NCBI GenBank assembly: GCA_009823505.1 | Contig: VZQC01013859.1 | Location: forward strand, 543,245-607,244 | Reading direction: 5' to 3' | Origin: Rhizomys pruinosus | Lineage: Eukaryota > Chordata > Mammalia > Rodentia > Spalacidae | DNA length: 64,000 bases | In this document: in pieces, positions 57,819-64,000 of the stretch | Layout of the letters: each line of letters opens with the position of its first letter | How positions within the stretch are numbered: position 1 is the first letter of the stretch | Position numbers and translations under genes: made by a program | The notes under the pieces: generated by a model | Told to the model about the DNA's origin: nothing | Databases searched by the model: none | What the model saw: the letters and a program-made list of their open reading frames with translations, nothing else

Positions 57819-59080
57819 ATGCCAGGGACACGACGACAGGGACAACATGGGAAAGACACAGGAGTAATCCTGCACCAGTCTCTACAAAACCTAGGAGACA
57901 GCTACAATGGGAACCCTGGAGGAGAACAAGAACAGATCTAGAGGAATAATTGCAGACATGAAAAGAAATAAGAACATAAAGAGAATTCAGAGAACTAAAG
58001 AGAGAGAATGAAAAACTCAAAAAGGACCTAGAGGGATACATGACAAACAGCAGAAAGAACTAAAGGAACAAAAAAAAAAAAAAAAAAACTCGAGAAAAAA
58101 ATAAAAATATAGAGAACTAAAGAAAGAGAATAAAAAACTCAAAAAGGACCTAGAGGGATACAAAAACACTTCAGAAAGAACTAAAGAACAACCAACAAAC
58201 CCAGAAAGAACAGAGGGAGAAAAACAAACTCCGAGGGAAGTAGAAACACTGAAAAAGGAAGCCAACCAACGAAGTAAGAGCACCAAGAAGAGATTGAGAA
58301 GCACCAAGAGAGATTTGAGAGCTCAAAAAGGAAATGGAAGTACTAAAAAAATCACAGAGAATGAAATGAAAAAGGAATTAGAACACACATTCAATCAAGA
58401 AGAAAGGAAAGGAAAAAGCCTCAGAAGTAAATGGAGGAAGCAGAACAAAGAATATCAGATCTGGAAGATAACACAGAGCAATTAAAAAGCTCAAATAAAA
58501 CTATGAAAATTTTAAAAATACACAAACATGAGAACAACCAGAAATATGGGACACTAGAAAAGTCAAACGTCCGTACATAGGATAAGGAAGAGAAAGAATT
58601 TCAAGAGAATTATTGATCAGATTTCAACAGAATAATAGATGAAAACTCCCCAAAACTAAAAATAGACAAACCCATTCAAATACAAGAACGCAATAGGACC
58701 CCAAACAGACAAGATCGAAAAGAAAGAAACACCCCATGCCATTATAGTTAAAATGCTGAGATGCCAAAATAAAGACAAAATTCTGAGGGCTACAAAGAAA
58801 ACAAGTCACATACAAAGGGAAACCCAAAGAATTACAACTGACTTCTCGCCCTAAACCATGAAAGCAAGAAGAACGGAGCAAAGCATTCCCAGTGTTAAGG
58901 GACTACGGAGGCCAACCAGAATACTTACCCAGCAAAAATGTGAACTATATTTGAAGGAGAGAGAAAAACTTTCCATGACATAAACAAGATGATGGAATAC
59001 ATGTCTGGAAAACCAACTCTTCATAAAATACTTGAAGCAATTCAAAGGGTAGAAGAGAGGAGCAACAATCCTCAAACACC
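57819..59080 (+). pseudogene. L1 ORF1, decayed
   Basis: Lys/Glu-rich coiled coil (57900-58480) followed by RRM and C-terminal domain remnants. Near 58840-58980 the broken frames give TTDFSP, MKARRTEQSIPSVKG and the LTQQKCELYLKERE-like C-terminal motif. The coiled coil contains a tandem repeat of about 122 bp: GAACTAAAGAGAGAGAATGA near 57992 and GAACTAAAGAAAGAGAATAA near 58114, both followed by CTCAAAAAGGACCTAGAGGG. An A20 run at 58069-58088 and many frameshifts prevent translation. Confidence 0.8.
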
Positions 59081-59141
59081 CTAGGAAAAGAAACTAATAA
59101 AACTAACCATAGAGCAAAATCAGAGGCTAGAAGCCAAAATG

Positions 59142-62100
59142 GATAATAAAATGAAGAAGCAACATCCATCTTTCAAATTAAACCTAAAATATAAATGGGC
59201 TAAACTCCCCAATCAAAAGGCATAGACTGGGAGAATATTAGGAAACAAAACCCATCTATATGTGTCTACAAGAAACCCATCTCAATTCAATGATAGGCAC
59301 CAACTTAAGGTGAAGGGATGGAAGAAAGAAATGTCAAAGCAAATGGTACCAAAAAGAAAGCAGGTGGGTGGCTATTCTAATATCAGACAAAATAGACTTC
59401 AAAGCAAAAGAAATCAAAAGAGACAAAGAGGGCCACTACAATTTATTAAAGGAACAATTGACGATGAAGATTCACAATTATAAATTAGAATGCCCCAAAC
59501 ACCGGTGCACCAAACTTTATAAAGACATTCTTTCAGGATCTCAAGGCACAGAGTAACCCAGCACACTAATAGACGGGACTTCAATACCCCTAAGTCCCCT
59601 AGACAGGTCAACAGGACAAAGGATAAACAGAGAGACATCGAACAAATGAACAATACACCAAATGGACCTCACAGACATCATTTGTTGTGGGACTACATTT
59701 TCTACTCAGCACTCATGGAACATCTCCAAAATAGACCATATACTGGACACAGGGAAAAACTCAACAAATAAAAAAGATTGACATAATCTCATGCATTCTA
59801 TCAGACCCAGTGCAATAAAACTCAATATCAACACCAGAAGAAACCCTACATCCTACAGGAACACATGGAGACGAACAACACTCTCCTAAATAATGAGTGG
59901 GTCAAGGAAGAAATAAATAAAGAAATAAAAACATTCCTGAACTGAATGACAATGATAAAACAACACAGCAAAATACATGGGACACTTTAAAAGCAGTCTA
60001 AGAGGGAAGTTTTATAGCTCTAAGGGCCTACATTAAAAAAACAGAAAGAAACAAGTGAATGACCTAACACTGCAGCTAAAAATACTTGAAAACAACAACA
60101 AATTGAACCCTAAACGGAGCAGACAAGAAGAAATAACAAAAATCAGAGCAGAGATCAATGAAATAGAAACAAAGAAAACCAATACAAAAAAATCAATGAA
60201 TACAAAGCTGGTTCTTTGAGAGAATAAACAAGATAGACGACCTCTAGCCCAGTTAACCAAAAAGAAAGAGGAACACTCCAAATCAATAGAAAAATCTGAT
60301 GAAAGGGGAAACATCACAACAGGACAATGAAAAAATCCAGACAATCATACGGGACTACTTCAAAAACTTATACTCTACTAAGTTTGAAAACCCTAGAAGA
60401 AATGGATGAATATCTGAAATCCTGGGAATCACCAAAGCTCAACCAAGAAGAGATTGACAGCCTAAACAGACCAATAGTACAGGAAGAAATTCGAAGATGT
60501 AATAGAGTAGCCCCCAACCAAAAAATGCCCAGGCCCGGATGGTTTCACAGGCAGAATTTTATAAAATATTTCGAAAAGACATACAACATTACTACTTTAA
60601 ATTGTTTAGAAGGATAAAACGAGGGACTTCTCCCAAATCCTTTATGGAGCCAGCATTACGCTACTACCAAAACCAGGGAAAGATACAACCAAAAAGAGAA
60701 CTATAGACCATTCCCTAATGGAACACAGATGCCAAAAATTCTAAACAGGATTCTGGCAAATCGCATACAGACTCACATCAAGAAAATCATCCACCAGACC
60801 AAGTTGGATTCATACAAGAGATGCAGGGATGGTTCAACAATACGAAAATCAATAAACATCATCAAACATATCAATGGACTGAAGGACAAAACCACACCAC
60901 ATTTCAATTGATGCGGAGAAAGCCTTTTGACAAATCAGCATCCTTCATGTTTAAAGTCCTGGGGGAATTGGCCTAGAGGGATCATTCCGCAATGTAATCA
61001 AAGCCATATACAGGAAACCCCAGCAATATCATCCGAAATGGGAAATGACAGAAGCATTCCCCTGAAGGTAGGAACTCGGCAAGGCTGCCCCCTGTCACCA
61101 ACTCCTCTTCAAGTATAGTGCTGAAACCCTTGCTAGGGCATAAGGCAAGAAAAGGAAATTAAAGGAGTTTCTAATTGGAAAAGAGGAAATCAAGCTATCC
61201 CTTTTTTGCTGATATATTGTCTACCTAAGGGATGCTAAGAACTCCACCAGAAAACTCCTAGAAATGATTAAGAGCTTTGGTAAAGGGCAGGATACAAAAT
61301 AAACTAGAAAAATCAGTACCTTTCTTTTTACACCAACAACAAGCAACTGAAGAAGGACTACAAGGAGACCTTCCCACTCACAATAGCCTCAAAAACAATA
61401 AAATACCTAGGAACAAACCTAACCAAAGACACCAAGGATCTCTACAAAAAATTTTTAAACCCCTGAAAAAGAAATTGAGGAAGACAGCAGAAGATGGACA
61501 AACCTCCCATGCTCATGGATTGGGAAAATAAAATAGTAAAAATGTCCATACTACCCAAACTATGTACAGATTTAATGGCAATCCCAATCAAATCTCCCAA
61601 GAGTTTCTTCACAGGCTTGGAAAAAAATCCTAATTTCATTGGAAAAAAAAGACCCCGAATAGCCAAAGCAATCCTGAGTGAAAGAGCAAACAGGGGGGAT
61701 CGCTATACCAGACATCAAACTATACTTACAGGGCTATAGTCATAAAACAGCTGGTACTGGCACAAAAAGACCATGACCAATGGAATAAAACTGAAGATCC
61801 AAACCTGAGCTCAATACAATTTCAATTCGCCACCTCATATTTGACAAGGGGGCCAAGAATACACAATGGAGGAAAGACAGCATCTTCCAGCAGTGGTGTT
61901 GGCAAACTGGATCACCACTTGTAGAAGAATGAAATTAAACCCCTACCTATCACCTTGTACAAAGGTCAACCCAGAAGGACCAAAGACTCAATGTGAACCC
62001 CAAACTCTGGAGGTGATAGAAGAGAATTGGCAGCAGACACAAGACATAGGTGTAGGAAAAGACTTCCTAAATCAGACAGCAGCTGCACAAGAAAATAGAT

Positions 62101-62900
62101 CGACAATTGACAAATGGGGACCTCATTAAACTCAAAAGCTTCTGTACATCAAAGGAAGCAATACAGGAAGTGAGGAGAAGACCCACAGAGTGGGAGAACA
62201 TTCACAGCAGATACATCTGACAAAGCATAATTTTCCAGAGTATACAAGCTACTCAAAAACAGACAAAGAAGAAAGAAAACAATGAACACTCAAAGATGGA
62301 GCAAAGATCTGAATAGAGACTTCACAGAGGAGGAATTAGAGATGGCTGAGAAACATCTTAAGAAACTGTTCAACATCTCTGATAATTAAGGAAATGCAAA
62401 TTAAAAACCACTTTGAGATCACCTTACTCCAATAAAACTGGCTAGGATCAGGAACACGGAAGTTACCAAATGCTGAGAGGTGCGGGGAAAGGGGAACACT
62501 CATCCCATTGCTGGTGGGAATGTAAACTAGTACAGCCACTATGGAAAACAGTGTGGAGAAACCCTTAAAAGACTCAAATGAGCCTTCCATTTGACCCCGT
62601 CATACCACTCCTGGGTATATACCCACAAGACACAACTTACTGCAAAGATACATGCACAGGTATGTTTATTGCAGCTCTTTCACAATAGCAAAAAGCTGGA
62701 ACCAGCCCAGGTGCCCTTCAACTGCACGAGTGATAGAGAAAATGTGGTACATGTATACAATGGAGTTTCTATGCAGCAGTAAAGAGGGACAACATGAACT
62801 TGGCAGGTAAATGGATGAGCTGAAAGACTTATGTTAATTGAAGTAACACAGTCCCGAAAAACAAACGACAAATGGTATGCCCTCATATGTGGTGCAGTAC
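59142..62900 (+). pseudogene. L1 ORF2, full span but frameshifted
   Basis: About 3.76 kb, equal to the normal ORF2 length. Starts ATGGATAATAAAATG at 59142. The endonuclease has QETHL-like AGAAACCCATCTC (59270) and the DRHQLKVKGWKKEM segment. The RT region has [20 protein letters not shown] (60730-60800) and [19 protein letters not shown] (61060-61118). The FADD site is frameshifted (CCCTTTTTTGCTGATATATT near 61199). The C terminus at 62341-62880 has MAEKHLKK and NCTSDRENVVHVYNG. More than a dozen short indels break it, without matching substitutional decay. Confidence 0.88.
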
Positions 62901-64000
62901 CAACAACCCAGATATAAATATTTCTCATGGGAGAGGGATGCATATTAAAAGAACAGACAACAGAAAGACTGCTCAGAAAATGGACTGAAATGGTGAATTG
63001 GGAAGGGGGGATGGGTGGGAGAGGGACACGGATGTAATATTCATCAAGCAGATTTAATTGTGTGAGTTCAGCAAGTACATCAGTTTCACCTAGACACTGT
63101 CTACAGGATAAATGGTGGTTTTAGGACTTAGTAAAAGTAAATATGTGTATATTAAACAACATTGGTTTACAGACTCTGATAAAAACGGTAATGCATCTGA
63201 GTTAAATGTAGATATAAATTTGCTGTTGTCCACATTTGTTTTACACAAAATCTCTAGAACAATAACTTTGGGATTGCACAACACAATGTTCCTCTATTTG
63301 TCTCTGTTTACAGTATCACCTTGTAGCATTCTCTTTAAGATGTTTAAAAAGCAAAAATTAAGTTGCTGTCCCAAGTTAATCATATATAGTCACCCAAAAC
63401 AGCATGGTGAATTGATGAAATCTGTGCCTTGATTCCACCCTATAGTTTGTGTAATAAAACTGTCTTCTGGAGACCTCATGGGTTAAAAAAAAAAAGGGGG
63501 GGGCGGTACAGACAGACATGAAACCTTCTAGCAAGAACCTTGCAATCAATAAACGTAAAACTAACTATGGGAAAGAATTTGTTGTTGTTCCAACAGGAAA
63601 AATGTCACCAACTTAATGGCTGAGAAAAAGATACAGCTTGCATTGAGTAGGAGTACGCAAAAGTGGCAACTGAAAGGTTGGACCCGTCTGAACACTGAAA
63701 GGAAGAAAAGCCCAGATTGCCATAAACATCGAACCCTCTGTGGATCCTACATGTAACAACTATCTATAATGAGTCCTAATGAAAACTTACCTTCTAGGGC
63801 AACAAAGGTTTTGATATGACTTCTTTCTTGCCTCCCCCCCATAGAACAAGGAGAAATAAGGATGATGATGATGTCATTGTTCCGCAACTGTAAATTGGAG
63901 ACAACTATATGAGGTAATCTCTTATAAAACGGTAAAAATGCCTTCTTTAATGACTAATAGACATAAGAACTGGTGAAAAGATTATACTCTGCAGAACCAA
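62901..64000 (+). mobile_element. Long L1 3'UTR, running off the window
   Basis: Starts after the ORF2 end near 62900, where other L1s here have TGTGGATGCTAAGACC. After about 170 bp of L1-like sequence (GGGAAGGGGGGATGGGTGGG at about 62999-63018) it contains unfamiliar DNA, an inner A11G8 tract and, from about 63800, the module also seen at 48306-49707 and 290-1320. The poly(A) lies beyond the window. Confidence 0.75.
63070..63500 (+). other. Transcript-3'-end-like segment inside the L1 3'UTR
   Basis: AT-rich segment ending in TGTGTAATAAAACTGTCTTC, TGGAGACCTCATGGGTT and A11, then G8. A polyadenylation signal followed about 30 bases later by an A tract is what a retroposed or transduced mRNA end looks like. 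It could be a captured host 3'UTR or simply part of this L1's own 3'UTR with a polypurine tract. No target duplication was evident. Confidence 0.4.

Overview
This window is mammalian intergenic DNA built almost entirely from transposable elements. B1 (7SL-derived), B2 (tRNA-derived), B3, ID/B4 and Lx-type LINE-1 (L1) sequences together point to a muroid rodent. The B2 elements carry a variant 3' half unlike the usual mouse/rat form, so a non-Mus, non-Rattus lineage (perhaps cricetid) is my inference. I found no host exon, tRNA, rRNA or CRISPR array. The long open frames are L1 fragments or translated microsatellites.

Layout. 1-4380: 3' part of a plus-strand L1, split at 290-1320 by a minus-strand L1 3' end of a different, long-3'UTR type. 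4577-5330: L1 fragment. 5334-11054: a poor-quality second version of 11440-16886, ending at the only N of the window (11055). 11376-18390: an old minus-strand L1 with a solo LTR, an unidentified retroposon and a younger L1 nested in it. 18391-22520: low-copy DNA with SINEs, a (CCTT)n tract and a short direct duplication. 22523-27660: two Lx-type L1 remnants carrying three B2s and a B3. 27661-32264: mostly low-copy DNA with a clear mariner transposase fossil (31020-31600). 32265-40895: an Lx 3'UTR split by a near-full-length minus-strand L1 (33220-39548) and then by a second, internally inverted L1 at the same target site. 40896-47532: low-copy DNA, microsatellites, a B3-like SINE and an old L1 with another solo LTR. 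47533-49927: two L1 3' ends facing each other, then a B1 and a B2 stub. 49928-57150: the longest low-copy stretch, with a few old SINEs. 57151-64000: a plus-strand L1 with a GC-rich tandem-monomer 5'UTR, decayed ORF1 and ORF2, and a 3'UTR of more than 1 kb that runs off the window.

How it fits together. Successive L1 generations with at least three unrelated 5'UTRs and several 3'UTRs landed in one another. L1 machinery also moved the SINEs and at least two transcript-derived inserts. Target-site duplications (TSDs) at many junctions give the order of events. No L1 copy is intact: RT motifs read FTDH or FAHS where FADD is expected, or are frameshifted.

Most worth a second look: the long-3'UTR L1 family with its monomer promoter (four partial copies here); a B2 subfamily defined by a 17-bp internal duplication and linked variants; the triple target site at 33206/39549/40060; and the likelihood that indel-rich blocks (5334-11054, about 48.3-49.9 kb, 57.1-64.0 kb) are partly unpolished long-read sequence.
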